Shown here in pieces: positions 1 to 8,914 of a stretch of 45,894 nt of DNA. Below the pieces are notes generated by a model. It searched no databases, was not told the origin of the DNA, and saw nothing but the letters and a program-made list of their open reading frames with translations. Each line of letters begins with the position of its first letter. Positions within the stretch are counted from its first letter, which is position 1. Origin of the DNA: an uncultured Lachnospiraceae bacterium (GTDB lineage Bacteria > Bacillota > Clostridia > Lachnospirales > Lachnospiraceae); assembly GCA_902775555.1 (NCBI GenBank), contig CACYMQ010000007.1, positions 1 to 45,894 of the forward strand, read 5' to 3'. The position numbers and the translations under genes are program-made.

Positions 1-378
1 CACTCCGTCCTGCATCTCAAAGCTGACATTTTTGTAGAAATAAGGGAGTTTGCCTGCGGTCAGGACTCCGCCGTAGACCAGGCAGGTAACGAAGAAGAAT
101 GCCACACGGACCGGTTTCGGAAGCTCCATATTACAGCGGTCCAGTAAGCTCATCATGATAAACAGAATCAGGAAACAGCCCAGATACTTGATATCATTTG
201 CGAGGATCGCCTCTTCCAGATTGACGGAAAGCACGCCAAGCAGGAAGCCCAGATTGGTAATGGGTACGAAGGTGAATATGAGGGTAAAATGGACATCAAA
301 ATGCTTGTGCCAGATCTGGACATATACCAGACTCAGCACAAGCGATATAGCAAAGGTTATAGAATAATACGTGACCAT
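1..378 (-). CDS. 7TM sensor protein, N-terminal part (cut by window edge)
   Basis: The visible 126 residues are the N-terminus of an integral membrane protein that runs off the left edge. About four hydrophobic helices are visible, with the pattern LGVLSVNLEEAILANDIKYLG that resembles the N-terminal 7TM sensor region found in many clostridial histidine kinases and GGDEF or HD-GYP proteins. The output domain lies outside the window, so the function stays open; a cyclic-di-GMP or kinase output is an inference from the family. The start at 378 is supported by AGAGGG seven bases upstream and by a well-formed promoter at 417-445. The gene is transcribed separately from the ABC genes to its right. 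Confidence 0.7.
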   Translation of the reverse strand, partial: MVTYYSITFAISLVLSLVYVQIWHKHFDVHFTLIFTFVPITNLGFLLGVLSVNLEEAILANDIKYLGCFLILFIMMSLLDRCNMELPKPVRVAFFFVTCLVYGGVLTAGKLPYFYKNVSFEMQDGV

Positions 379-416
379 GCGATAACCCTCTCAACTCCGT
401 AATCTGCAACACATTT

Positions 417-445
417 ATTGTACCTTAAAAAGCACTGTTTCGCAA
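417..445 (-). promoter_or_regulatory. Promoter of the 7TM sensor gene
   Basis: On the minus strand, TTGCGA (440-445) and TACAAT (417-422) are separated by 17 bp, about 40 bp upstream of the start at 378. It has sigma-A type spacing and good matches to both hexamers. Confidence 0.6.
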
Positions 446-478
446 GGGAAAGGGCATATCGGGCCAACATTCTCCGAC

Positions 479-1474
479 TCATTCTTCCTTCGAGATCACG
501 ATCTTTCCGTCTACTACCTCTATCTTCACGCGGTTACCGTCAATGCCGGCCTCCTCACGCATTTCCTGAGACAGCTGCAAACGTCCGGCACGGTCCATGA
601 CCACGAATTCCTCGTGGGTATCCTCTCCTGTAAAATGTGCTCTCTCCTCCAGGGCCTCGGCTTCCGCCGCTGCACCATCCGTGAAGAGCGCTCCGCCTTC
701 TCCTCTTCGTTCCGCAAGTGCGTCGATCTTCTCCCTGTAAGCTTCCTTGATGACGCGCTCACTGCTGATCTTGCCGTCCGCGATCATGACCACGCGGTCC
801 ACCTTATTTGCCAGGCTGAGATCATGCGTAACGATAATGACCGTTACACCCCGTTCCCGGTTCAGGGCACGGAACAGGTCCTGGATCCGCTCTGAGGTTG
901 CGGAGTCCACAGCCCCGGTGGGCTCATCTGCCAGAAGGAGATCCGGATCATTCATCAGGGCGATGGCGATGGCAACCCGCTGCTGCTCTCCGCCGGACAT
1001 CATCCGGGGATAGCTGTCCGCTCTTCCCTCCAGGCCCACGGCCTTCAGAAGCTCCATGGCCTTCTTACGGCGTTCCTTCTTTGAGACCGGAGAGAACATA
1101 AGGGGGAGCTCCACATTTTGAACCGCAGTAAGATATGGCAGCAGATTGTCCGCATTCTTCTGCCACACAAAGCCTACCCGTTTCTTTCTGTAGTGATTCA
1201 TCTCCTGCTCCGTCAGTTCGGACAGACTGATGCCGTCAAAGGTGATCCTGCCTGCGCTGGGGCGCTCCAGCCCTCCGATGATATTGAGAAGCGTGGATTT
1301 CCCACTGCCGGATTTTCCGATGATCGCCAGAAGCTCGCCCCTCCGGATCGTAAGGTCCAGACCCTGAAGAGCCATAACCTCCAGATCCTGGGTCTTATAG
1401 ATCTTCACGAGACCATCACAGTCGATCAGGATATCTGACGCAGATTCATTTGTATTATTCATATCCGTACTCAT
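479..1474 (-). CDS. ABC transporter ATPase with C-terminal AbrB-like domain
   Basis: This is a 331-residue ATPase of the MacB/LolD type that powers an FtsX-type exporter at the cytoplasmic face. Walker A is GKSGSGKST, the signature is SGGEQQRVA and Walker B ends in LLLADEPTGAVD. After the nucleotide-binding domain comes an acidic linker and then residues about 288-331 (FVVMDRAGRLQL ... VKIEVVDGKIVI), which match the swapped-hairpin AbrB/SpoVT fold. After the signature the sequence reads IAIALMND where relatives normally have IARALMND. The start at 1474 has GAGGAG nine bases upstream; a longer frame to 1567 would be translated from repeat sequence and is unlikely. It is the last gene of the efflux operon. 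The role of the AbrB tail is unknown; it may mediate dimerisation or act as a regulatory element. Confidence 0.88.
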   Translation of the reverse strand: MSTDMNNTNESASDILIDCDGLVKIYKTQDLEVMALQGLDLTIRRGELLAIIGKSGSGKSTLLNIIGGLERPSAGRITFDGISLSELTEQEMNHYRKKRVGFVWQKNADNLLPYLTAVQNVELPLMFSPVSKKERRKKAMELLKAVGLEGRADSYPRMMSGGEQQRVAIAIALMNDPDLLLADEPTGAVDSATSERIQDLFRALNRERGVTVIIVTHDLSLANKVDRVVMIADGKISSERVIKEAYREKIDALAERRGEGGALFTDGAAAEAEALEERAHFTGEDTHEEFVVMDRAGRLQLSQEMREEAGIDGNRVKIEVVDGKIVISKEE

Positions 1475-1526
1475 GATATACTCCTCAGCCACCGAAACTC
1501 CTCCATACAGAGGCACTCCGGAATCT

Positions 1527-1633
1527 CGGGATGACAGGGCTGCAAAAAGATCCTTCGCTGCACTCAAGATGACAGGACTGCAAAAAGATCCTTCGCTGCG
1601 CTCAGGATGACATTGGGCGTCAGGATGACATCC
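1527..1633. repeat. Dispersed repeat, TGTCATCCTGAG family, copy 1
   Basis: Two direct copies of a 38-bp unit (starting near 1530 and 1568) contain CTGCAAAAAGATCCTTCGCTGC followed by CTCAGGATGACA. A third partial copy (CAGGATGACA) lies at 1621-1630 and overlaps the stop of the ATPase gene on its right. Relatives lie near 9476, 20807 and 32118. Confidence 0.85.
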
Positions 1634-2420
1634 CCTGTATCATTCCGTCTTCGATCTCATAGACCACATCCCCCAGCTCCATCAGCCCGGGGTCATGGGT
1701 CGTCATCACGATGGTGATCCCTTCCTTCTCCGTAAGGTCTTTGAAGAGCTGGGTCACCGCCAGTCCGGCCGCCGTATCCAGCGCACCGGTAGGCTCATCT
1801 GCAAAAATGATCTCCGGCCTGTGGGCGATGGCTCTTGCGATGGCCACCCTCTGCTGCTCCCCGCCGGAGAGCTGGGCCGGCATATGCTTCATACGCTGAT
1901 CCAGACCCACCGCTGCCAGTACCTCCCTGATCCGCGGGTCTCTTTCTCCCTGATAGCCGGCGGTCCGAAGACCGAAATCCACATTTTCATAAGCGGACAT
2001 GATGGGCACCAGGGCTACGGACTGGAAGACAAATCCCATATGGAATCTGCGCAGCCGGTCTCTCTGTGCATCCGACAGACCGGAATAGCGGATCTCCTCC
2101 GTTGCATTTTCGGCCTGTCCCTCCGTACTTTCTCCCATTTCTCCTTCTCCGGCGCCTGCCCCGGCTTTTTTTCCCGCTCCGCCGCCCGGCTTTTTTTTGG
2201 TCCTCTTCCTCGCACGGAAGAACACTTCCCCGGAAGTGGCGGGATCCAGCGCACTCAGGATGTTCAGCAGCGTGGTCTTGCCGGAACCGGACCTTCCCTT
2301 GATGATCACAAGGCTTCCCTTCGGTATCTCCAGAGTGATCCCCTTCAATACCGTCAGTTCGCCCCCCGCCACCGGAAAGGTTCTTATGATCTGTTCAGTT
2401 GTCAGGATCATCTCGTTCAT
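1620..2420 (-). CDS. ABC transporter ATPase with low-complexity insertion
   Basis: This is a 266-residue MacB/LolD-type ATPase and the second nucleotide-binding protein of the operon. Walker A is GRSGSGKT (42-49), the Q-loop is FVFQS (Q133), the signature LSGGEQQRVAIARA, Walker B IIFADEPTGALD and the switch histidine TTHD. Between Walker A and the Q-loop, residues about 70-112 form a Lys-rich then Gly/Ala/Glu-rich stretch that the family lacks at this place. The last residues (MSS) and the TGA stop are read from a dispersed repeat, so the native C-terminus may have been replaced. AGAGGA precedes the start. Because the operon has one full-length permease and two unlike ATPases, a heterodimeric ATPase pair is likely. 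Confidence 0.9.
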   Translation of the reverse strand: MNEMILTTEQIIRTFPVAGGELTVLKGITLEIPKGSLVIIKGRSGSGKTTLLNILSALDPATSGEVFFRARKRTKKKPGGGAGKKAGAGAGEGEMGESTEGQAENATEEIRYSGLSDAQRDRLRRFHMGFVFQSVALVPIMSAYENVDFGLRTAGYQGERDPRIREVLAAVGLDQRMKHMPAQLSGGEQQRVAIARAIAHRPEIIFADEPTGALDTAAGLAVTQLFKDLTEKEGITIVMTTHDPGLMELGDVVYEIEDGMIQGMSS

Positions 2421-2446
2421 TTATCTATCCTCTATCCGATAATGAT

Positions 2447-5272
2447 TCAGTCCTCACCGAGTTTCAGGGCTTCCGTGATCTTCATCCGCCGTACGATCTG
2501 CCGTATGATGATAAAGCATGCGATCATTACGCCGCCGATGATCAGTCCCAGCCGAAGGAAATCTCCTCCGGAAATGTGCATGGCCAGTTCCACCGCGTGC
2601 TTTTCCGGAAGATAGACCACCGCGAAAAGCTTTGCAAAAAGTACGGTAGCCACCGAGCCGGCACCGATACCCGCAAGTACCGGTCCCAGCGACAGGAACA
2701 GCTGCTCCAGCGTAAGCATCCGGCTGACCTCGCGCATGGAGATACCCATGGCACGGTAGATACCGAACAGCAGCTCCCTGTCCCGGATGGATGTGATCCA
2801 GTAAATGAGATACCCCAGTACGCACAGCATCAGTGCGATCAGAACATCCAGTGTGAAAAGTCCGTTCGTGATCAGCGTGATGGAGCTGCTCTGCATGGCA
2901 CGGATCTCCTCCTCGGCACTCCTCAGTTCATCCAGGCTGCGTCCCGCGGGCTTCAGCCATTCGTTCAGGGTCTCCCTTAGCTTCTCCCCGCTTTCGGAGG
3001 AACGGATCCAGACACTGTACGGTGATTTCTCAAAGCTGCTGACTACGGTGCTGTAGTTCATGACGATGAGATACCGGTCCTTCTCGGTCATCTCCCCTTC
3101 TTCATTGTACGCATATTCATGGGTATCATATCCCGGAAATGCATCCACGATCCCCACGATCTTTCCTGCAGAGGACGCATAGATCTGTTCCTCTTCCACC
3201 GGCGAATACCGGGAGCAGGTGAGGGAATCCCCCACCTTCAGGTCGTATTTCTCTGCCAGATTCCGGGAGATCAGCATCCCGTTCGTCACCTGGGACAATT
3301 CATTCAGGTAGTTGAACCAATGCTCATCCGTGATCCCGTCCTTCAGACGGGCCGTCTCTCCGAATTCCTTCGTCTGGATCCCCATCAGGGTTCCGGTCTC
3401 CTGTTCTCCTCTGCCGGCCTTGATGACCGCCTTGTCATCCCGGATCACACGTGTCACGGACTCTGCCAGGCCCTCGTCTACCAGCTTCTGGTAGACCTTA
3501 TAATCCGGCTCCGTATATCTCCAGCGCTTGGGTGTCTCACTGCTGAGTACCAGCAGCTTCCACGGTTCCGTGGTAACCGCATCCGCGCCCATATCATACT
3601 CGATCCGTTCCACCTGGTTGGCACTGACGGTACGCGCCATATTTGCATGAAATACGCTCATGGCGATGGTCAGAACCAGAAAGACGGAAATGACGCCCGA
3701 ACCACGACGGGTACGGATGATCTGCAGAAATGCCGCATAGGTCGGTGAAGAAAAACGGTTTCTTCCAAGACGGAAGATCAGCCTTACCAGATAGGAGATC
3801 AACCGCAGGATCAGCAGTCCGCAGGACAGCAGGAAGAGTGTAGCCGTGAGGAAGATCATGGGGTCGATCCCCTCGCCCGAAAGAACGGACAGCTTCAATG
3901 CATCCAGCTGCTTTGTAAAATCATAGAGCAGGTAGAGGGATACCGCCAGCAGCGCCAGATCCAGGAAGAATTTCTCCCAGACCGGGATCCCGCTCACATG
4001 CTTTCTGTTCTTATTCTCAACGATGGTACCGCCGGAGCGCCGGAATACGGGAGCCAGCGTGACAAATGCCGCCAGAAGTGCGGCCAGCGCCGATACCAGG
4101 ATCATTCCCGGATAGATCCCATAACCCGATACCGCTTCACCGGAAAATGTGAGGAAGCCCGTAGCTGCCGCTGCCAGCCGCCCCGCAAGATACCCGAGCA
4201 GAAGTCCGGGCAGGAACGCCACTCCGGCTATGATCAGGGACTGTACCAGATAGATCCGGATGATCCTTCCCCTGGTGGTTCCCCGGCTGTGCAGCATAAC
4301 GATCTCACTCTGTTCCGAATCGATGATCCGGACGGAGATCATACTGATGAAAAGCATCACCAGCAGAAGCAGGGGTACCGAGACCGCGTAAAGGACAGCC
4401 ATGGCGGAGTCGCCCTTCTGCCGCGCCTTTACCAGCGCATCCGTCAGATTCTCCGTCAGATCCTCATCCTTTTCACGGAACTGCTTCAGATAATCCTCCA
4501 CTGCAGACGCGTTGTCCACCGTGATCTTTCTGTAATCATACAGCCGTCTGGTCTCACATTGCAGTTCCTTCGTCTCCAGCTGTCTGACCACTCTGCTGAA
4601 GTCGTCTTTGGTAAGCCAGATCATGAGTCCGTTTTCTTCCAGACTCCTCTGCCAGAAATAATCCCCGGTTCCTGCCTCCTCGAAGATCCCGACGATCCGG
4701 AAGGTCAGGGGTGCATCACCATCCATGGAATTCTGCGTGAGGGTTTCTCCTACCGCAAAATGCTTTACATCCATCAAATGCCGGTCGATCATGACCGGGA
4801 TCACTCCTTCGGGAAGATCCTTTGCCTCAGCCGGCGCGGATCCGTCCAGTATCCGGAAATGCTCTCCGTTATAGTCCGTATCCATATAACCGAAATCCAG
4901 GAATCCGTCTTCTCCGCGGTAGGAGAAGGCCAGCCTGCGCCCCTTCATCCACAGGATCCGCTGGGTATTTACCACAGGGAGTTTCAGGTACTTGTCCCAG
5001 GTGGATTCGTATCCTTCCAATTCGGAAAGCGCATCCTCCGCGGCATGTTCCGAGCCCGTAGGATCCATCATGCTCGTCCTTGTGATCACTGCCGGATAGG
5101 TGCCCTCCTTCTCATAGCTCTCACGGAATTCACTCTGGATCAGCCGGTCCAGGGAACCCTTGCGGAGCATCATGACCACACCGAATACCGCGATCATGGA
5201 GATCACGCCTACCATAAGAGCGAGATACAGCTTATATTTATTTTTGATCTTGGTAACTATAAATCTCAGCAC
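2447..5272 (-). CDS. FtsX/MacB-type ABC exporter permease, full length
   Basis: This 941-residue membrane protein is the transmembrane part of the exporter. It has one helix near the N-terminus (18-38), a large extracytoplasmic domain, three FtsX-type helices (about 290-410), two central helices, then a second copy of the plan: a helix near 527-547, a second extracytoplasmic domain and three closing helices (after about 800). Such doubled permeases work alone with ATPase dimers. A GTG at 5281 overlaps the stop of the adaptor gene, but AGAGGAG would touch it directly. The next GTG at 5272 sits eight bases after the same AGAGGAG, so I prefer 5272. Translation is coupled to the upstream adaptor gene. 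Confidence 0.9.
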   Translation of the reverse strand: MLRFIVTKIKNKYKLYLALMVGVISMIAVFGVVMMLRKGSLDRLIQSEFRESYEKEGTYPAVITRTSMMDPTGSEHAAEDALSELEGYESTWDKYLKLPVVNTQRILWMKGRRLAFSYRGEDGFLDFGYMDTDYNGEHFRILDGSAPAEAKDLPEGVIPVMIDRHLMDVKHFAVGETLTQNSMDGDAPLTFRIVGIFEEAGTGDYFWQRSLEENGLMIWLTKDDFSRVVRQLETKELQCETRRLYDYRKITVDNASAVEDYLKQFREKDEDLTENLTDALVKARQKGDSAMAVLYAVSVPLLLLVMLFISMISVRIIDSEQSEIVMLHSRGTTRGRIIRIYLVQSLIIAGVAFLPGLLLGYLAGRLAAAATGFLTFSGEAVSGYGIYPGMILVSALAALLAAFVTLAPVFRRSGGTIVENKNRKHVSGIPVWEKFFLDLALLAVSLYLLYDFTKQLDALKLSVLSGEGIDPMIFLTATLFLLSCGLLILRLISYLVRLIFRLGRNRFSSPTYAAFLQIIRTRRGSGVISVFLVLTIAMSVFHANMARTVSANQVERIEYDMGADAVTTEPWKLLVLSSETPKRWRYTEPDYKVYQKLVDEGLAESVTRVIRDDKAVIKAGRGEQETGTLMGIQTKEFGETARLKDGITDEHWFNYLNELSQVTNGMLISRNLAEKYDLKVGDSLTCSRYSPVEEEQIYASSAGKIVGIVDAFPGYDTHEYAYNEEGEMTEKDRYLIVMNYSTVVSSFEKSPYSVWIRSSESGEKLRETLNEWLKPAGRSLDELRSAEEEIRAMQSSSITLITNGLFTLDVLIALMLCVLGYLIYWITSIRDRELLFGIYRAMGISMREVSRMLTLEQLFLSLGPVLAGIGAGSVATVLFAKLFAVVYLPEKHAVELAMHISGGDFLRLGLIIGGVMIACFIIIRQIVRRMKITEALKLGED

Positions 5273-5277
5273 GCTGC

Positions 5278-7779
5278 TCACTCCTCTGCGATCACGTCGC
5301 CCACGGAAAGCCCGGCCAGGATCAGCCTGTCATCCGAATACTGACCTACCGGAAATACCGTAACATTCTGCTTGGAAAGACCGTTCTCCGTAACCCTCCA
5401 CACAAAGCTTGTGGTCTGCTGTGTGAGAGGATCCTGCTCGGTATATACACATTTGGCAGGAACGACGATCCCGCCCTTTACGGAGACTCCGTCGAAATGT
5501 ACCTTCCCCTTCGGAAGCTCCTCTCCCGCGAAAAAGCCGTCATCATCCGTCTTCACGATGAACTGCCCGCCTTCTCCCTCGGGGTAGGTGGTAAGATGTG
5601 CCTCCCCGTCACGAGTAAAGAGGCATACTCTGCTGCCGGCGGATTCCGCGACGCAGACCCCTGCATAGTCCTTCCCTTCCGTGGAAATGACCAGCTTCTG
5701 TCCCGGCAGGGCAGGACCGGATTCCATCTTCCCTCTCTTAACGGGCATATTGACCTTCAGAAGCTTCTCTCCGGGACTGCTGATGGTATACAAGTACTGC
5801 CCTGCAACGACGGAGATATCCTTCGTCGGTATATTCTGTCCGATGGTTCCGCTGCTTTCCGCCTTGATGGAGACGGTTCCTCCGGAGCCCGCCGAGGACT
5901 CGGCCAGCGCCGCCTTCACCTCCGCAAGGCCTGCATTATATTCCACCGCTTCCATCTTCCGTTCTTCAGCCAGGATCTCCAGCTCCAGCCGGTTCTCCTC
6001 TTCGGCATATCTGCCTTCCAGATATGCCTGTTTTTCCTCATCCGTCACGCCGTCTTCCCCGCCGGTCTCCGCTTCGTCATCATCTGCCCCGTCAGTTGCG
6101 GTTTCCGTCTGCTCCTTTTCCTGTTCCTTCCCGTGAGTTGCGGTTTCCGTCTGCTCCTTTATCTCTTTGTTCCCGTCGTTCCCGTCGGATGCGGTTCCCG
6201 TCTGTTCCTTTGCCTCTTCGTTCCCGTCGTTCCCGTCGGATGCGGTTCCCGCCTGTTCCTTCTCCTCTTTATTCCCATCGGACTTCGGAACGGGAACCGG
6301 GATCTTCCCGGCCTTCTTTGCGGCCTCGATCGCCGCCTTCGCAGCCTTCTCCCTTTCATCGAACTCTGCAAGACTGGCCTTATGGCCCTGCTCGATATCC
6401 GTTATGGTATTCTTCTGCTCCGCCTGTTCTCCCTTGCCTGACGGAACAGCGATCGTAAGCAGCTCCTGTCCCTTGGTCACAGCCGCGCCAGCCGATACTT
6501 TGACCTCCTGCACGGAGCCGGTGGTCTCCGCCAGACGGATCGTATGCTCCGTCTCCAGAAGTCCGTAATACTCGGTCTCCGCCTCCTCCGTATACACACC
6601 CGGCTTTACCTGGTATTCCTTATATTTCGTCGGCATGACCGCCTTATTGTCATAAAGGACCTGTTCTCCCTCGCTGAGGCCGGACTTAACCTCCGAATAG
6701 AGAGAATCCCTTACACCCAGTTCCAGCTCTCTTCTTTCTCTCTGTCCTTCGCTGTCCTGGACGTAGCAGTAATAAACCTCACCTTCCTGATACACCGAAT
6801 CATTTCCCACAGCCAGCACATCGGTACAGCTGTTTTTTGTAAAATAGATCGGAACGACGGATCCGGCCTCCTGCGTCAACCCCTTTGCACGGAACCGGAC
6901 GCGGGGATACCTGTTCACATTTTTCGCGTAACTCAGTTCCGCCTGTGTATAGGCATACTCTTCCACCGGATACTTCTTTCCGTCCGACATGATATATTTT
7001 TCCTGATAATCCGCGTATTTATAATCATTCGTCTCTTCTTCCGACTCGATATACAGGTCACTGAAATCAGAGATCACGGCGATATTCGAATTCGCCATCA
7101 CCATACTTCCGGAAGAGGATGCGATATCCACCAGATACGTAACCTGACCATCATGCGGTGCCGTAAAGGTAAGCTTTCCCCGTGCTTCCTTCAGCTTGGA
7201 GATCTGCTTCTCCAGCTCCGCTATGGCTGCATCATCCTGTGCCAGAGTGTAGCGCCGGTTCTCCTGTTCCTTCCGGATTGCCATATCATAAGCTGCTGCT
7301 TCCTCCGTGAAACCGGCTTCTTCGGCCGCCTTCTTCCGGTATCCCAGCTTCTCTTCCGTCTTCTTCGAAATGATTTCTTTGGATGCCCGTTCCTGTCTCA
7401 GTACTTCCATCTGCTTTGTGCAGGCACTGATCTCCTTCTCCGCCTCACGGGTATCTCCCACCGCGATGACATCCCCTTTCTTCACCTGATCACCGGGATT
7501 CACCTTCAGCTGATAGATGAAGATGGTGTCTTTTGAGAATACAGGGTAACTCTCCGGTACCACGGTCCCGTTCAGATAGCTGACCTCACCGATATCCCGC
7601 CGTTCCACGGGGCGATAAGAGTCCGTAAGAGCAACCGGCGTAAGGAGTTCCGGAGCCGCTGCCGTTTCCTTCGTTCCACAGGAGCTTACCGAAAGCAGCA
7701 GGGCAGAAAGGAGGGCGAGTGCGGCCCCTTTACGGACCGCACCACGCTTTATGAAATTATTGGATGTCCTTTTCTTCAT
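5278..7779 (-). CDS. Lipoprotein membrane-fusion adaptor with two lipoyl/hairpin sets
   Basis: This 833-residue HlyD/MacA-like adaptor is anchored outside the membrane. A basic N-terminus and hydrophobic stretch end in the lipobox SVSSC. A first lipoyl-like half (GTVVPESYPVF ... VNPGDQVKKGDVIAVGD) is followed by a coiled coil (about 110-210) and a beta domain. A second lipoyl-like half (LAETTGSVQEVKVSAGAAVTKGQELLTI) starts near residue 405, then comes a charged, repeat-rich linker and another coiled segment, so the adaptor is effectively doubled; usual members are 350-450 residues. Residues about 500-575 hold 14-17 residue tandem repeats (EQTGTASDGNDG type). ATG 7800 abuts the upstream stop; ATG 7779 has AGGAG 12 bases upstream. 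The choice is uncertain. The partner is the permease downstream. Confidence 0.85.
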   Translation of the reverse strand: MKKRTSNNFIKRGAVRKGAALALLSALLLSVSSCGTKETAAAPELLTPVALTDSYRPVERRDIGEVSYLNGTVVPESYPVFSKDTIFIYQLKVNPGDQVKKGDVIAVGDTREAEKEISACTKQMEVLRQERASKEIISKKTEEKLGYRKKAAEEAGFTEEAAAYDMAIRKEQENRRYTLAQDDAAIAELEKQISKLKEARGKLTFTAPHDGQVTYLVDIASSSGSMVMANSNIAVISDFSDLYIESEEETNDYKYADYQEKYIMSDGKKYPVEEYAYTQAELSYAKNVNRYPRVRFRAKGLTQEAGSVVPIYFTKNSCTDVLAVGNDSVYQEGEVYYCYVQDSEGQRERRELELGVRDSLYSEVKSGLSEGEQVLYDNKAVMPTKYKEYQVKPGVYTEEAETEYYGLLETEHTIRLAETTGSVQEVKVSAGAAVTKGQELLTIAVPSGKGEQAEQKNTITDIEQGHKASLAEFDEREKAAKAAIEAAKKAGKIPVPVPKSDGNKEEKEQAGTASDGNDGNEEAKEQTGTASDGNDGNKEIKEQTETATHGKEQEKEQTETATDGADDDEAETGGEDGVTDEEKQAYLEGRYAEEENRLELEILAEERKMEAVEYNAGLAEVKAALAESSAGSGGTVSIKAESSGTIGQNIPTKDISVVAGQYLYTISSPGEKLLKVNMPVKRGKMESGPALPGQKLVISTEGKDYAGVCVAESAGSRVCLFTRDGEAHLTTYPEGEGGQFIVKTDDDGFFAGEELPKGKVHFDGVSVKGGIVVPAKCVYTEQDPLTQQTTSFVWRVTENGLSKQNVTVFPVGQYSDDRLILAGLSVGDVIAEE
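6095..6290. repeat. In-frame minisatellite within the adaptor gene
   Basis: Imperfect tandem units of about 42-51 bp encode variants of KEQTGTASDGNDGNEE. The two best copies (GAAC/TCGG-rich, around 6175-6280) are 51 bp apart and nearly identical. The unit length is a multiple of three, so copy-number changes would keep the frame. Confidence 0.8.
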
Positions 7780-7800
7780 CGATCCGATACTCTCCTGCAT

Positions 7801-8826
7801 TTAAGGCATTTCCAGCTTCTCTCCGCCGGACAGGCCTTCCTTGATGACCACATCATCTCCCACCGTGACACCGGGGATCACCTCGACCACATCCCGCATA
7901 TCATCCTCCCGGACCACATATGCGAAGTATTTATCCCCGTTTCTGTAGATCGCCAGATGATTTACATGGCACACGTCCTTCATTTCCGGTAGGTCAAACT
8001 CCAGTTTCAGGCTGTTCTCCGGCATCCTGCCTTCCGCATCCAGCGGGCGGAAATAGACCGGCCCGTCCTTTTCTCCCTCCGGTGTCTCAATCACCTCCAG
8101 CCGTGTGGCTGTCTCCCCGGTACCGACCGTATAGGTTTCTCCCGGTTTAAAGGTATACAGGTCGGAGGGATCCATGAAGTAGATGCCCTGACTCTGATCC
8201 ACGATCACCAGATCATTTGCGGGAATCACATATCCTTCATGCAGGCTCTCATTTACCACGCTCACATATCCGTCCACCTCGGAGATCAGGTTCATCTTCT
8301 GATAGGTATCCCGGATATCCGAGATATACAGCTTCGCCACCTGGATCTCACGGTTCAGCCGGTCGATCTCGGCCTTATGATCTTCGGAAGCATCGATACC
8401 CGAGAGCTTCTTCAGATGCTCGATCTCCAGACTGTCCTTCTCTATCTTCTTCTCGTTATCCCGGATCTGCTGGTCCAGTACTTCGGAGTGGAAGGATACC
8501 AGCACATCCCCTTTATGCACATATTTTCCGACATCTACTTTCACTTCATCGATCTTCATCTTGTAGACCTCGAACATTTCTTCATACTGTCCGGGAGAGA
8601 TCTGATAACGTGACTGCTCAAATCCAAGCAAATGCAGGCTGGCAGAAAACTGAGGTGTCAGATCTCCTCTGATCACCTCTGTTACTTTCGGCACCACAGC
8701 ATTGTATACCGGAGCATTTTCGGGAACCAGCGCTTCCTCCGACGATGCACCGCATCCTGTCAGGGTAAGCGCTGCCACACATGCATACGCCGCTATATTC
8801 AGTTTTTTAAACCTTTTTCCTGACAT
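7801..8826 (-). CDS. Lipoprotein membrane-fusion adaptor (MacA/HlyD-like)
   Basis: This 341-residue exported adaptor has the lipobox TLTGC, a first beta/lipoyl segment (VDVGKYVHKGDVLVSFHSEVLD), a coiled-coil hairpin (DNEKKIEKDSLEIEHLKKL ... DRLNREIQVAKLYI), the second half of the lipoyl fold (ISEVDGYVSVVNESLHEGYVI) and a C-terminal beta domain ending in GVTVGDDVVIKEGLSGGEKL. It is the first gene of the adaptor-permease-ATPase operon, and its stop touches the next frame. An ATG at 8841 is possible, but the predicted transcription start from the -10 at 8848-8853 falls near 8841. The ATG at 8826 with AAAGGA six bases upstream is therefore the better start. Confidence 0.85.
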   Translation of the reverse strand: MSGKRFKKLNIAAYACVAALTLTGCGASSEEALVPENAPVYNAVVPKVTEVIRGDLTPQFSASLHLLGFEQSRYQISPGQYEEMFEVYKMKIDEVKVDVGKYVHKGDVLVSFHSEVLDQQIRDNEKKIEKDSLEIEHLKKLSGIDASEDHKAEIDRLNREIQVAKLYISDIRDTYQKMNLISEVDGYVSVVNESLHEGYVIPANDLVIVDQSQGIYFMDPSDLYTFKPGETYTVGTGETATRLEVIETPEGEKDGPVYFRPLDAEGRMPENSLKLEFDLPEMKDVCHVNHLAIYRNGDKYFAYVVREDDMRDVVEVIPGVTVGDDVVIKEGLSGGEKLEMP

Positions 8827-8847
8827 GGCTTTTCCTTTCATGCACCC

Positions 8848-8890
8848 ATCCTACACAGGAAATGTATCGAAAATGCATCAAAAAGCATCA
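8848..8890 (-). promoter_or_regulatory. Adaptor operon promoter with three phased GATRC half-sites
   Basis: Read on the minus strand, GATGC, GATGC and GATAC (complements of catc at 8886-8889, catc at 8876-8879 and tatc at 8865-8868) are spaced 10 and 11 bp, each followed by an A/T-rich run. The -10 TAGGAT starts exactly 15 bp after the last GATAC, and no clear -35 is present. Tandem direct half-sites of 10-11 bp in place of a -35 are typical of activation by OmpR-family regulators. The same arrangement occurs at 14841-14872. Confidence 0.65.
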
Positions 8891-8914
8891 TTTTCAAAAA
8901 AATTCTTCCTTTCA

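Noticed and set aside
3998-5344. Open frame of 448 codons opposite the large permease
   Set aside because: Antisense of a membrane protein gene; rich in His, Arg, Gln and Pro as expected from complement of hydrophobic codons.
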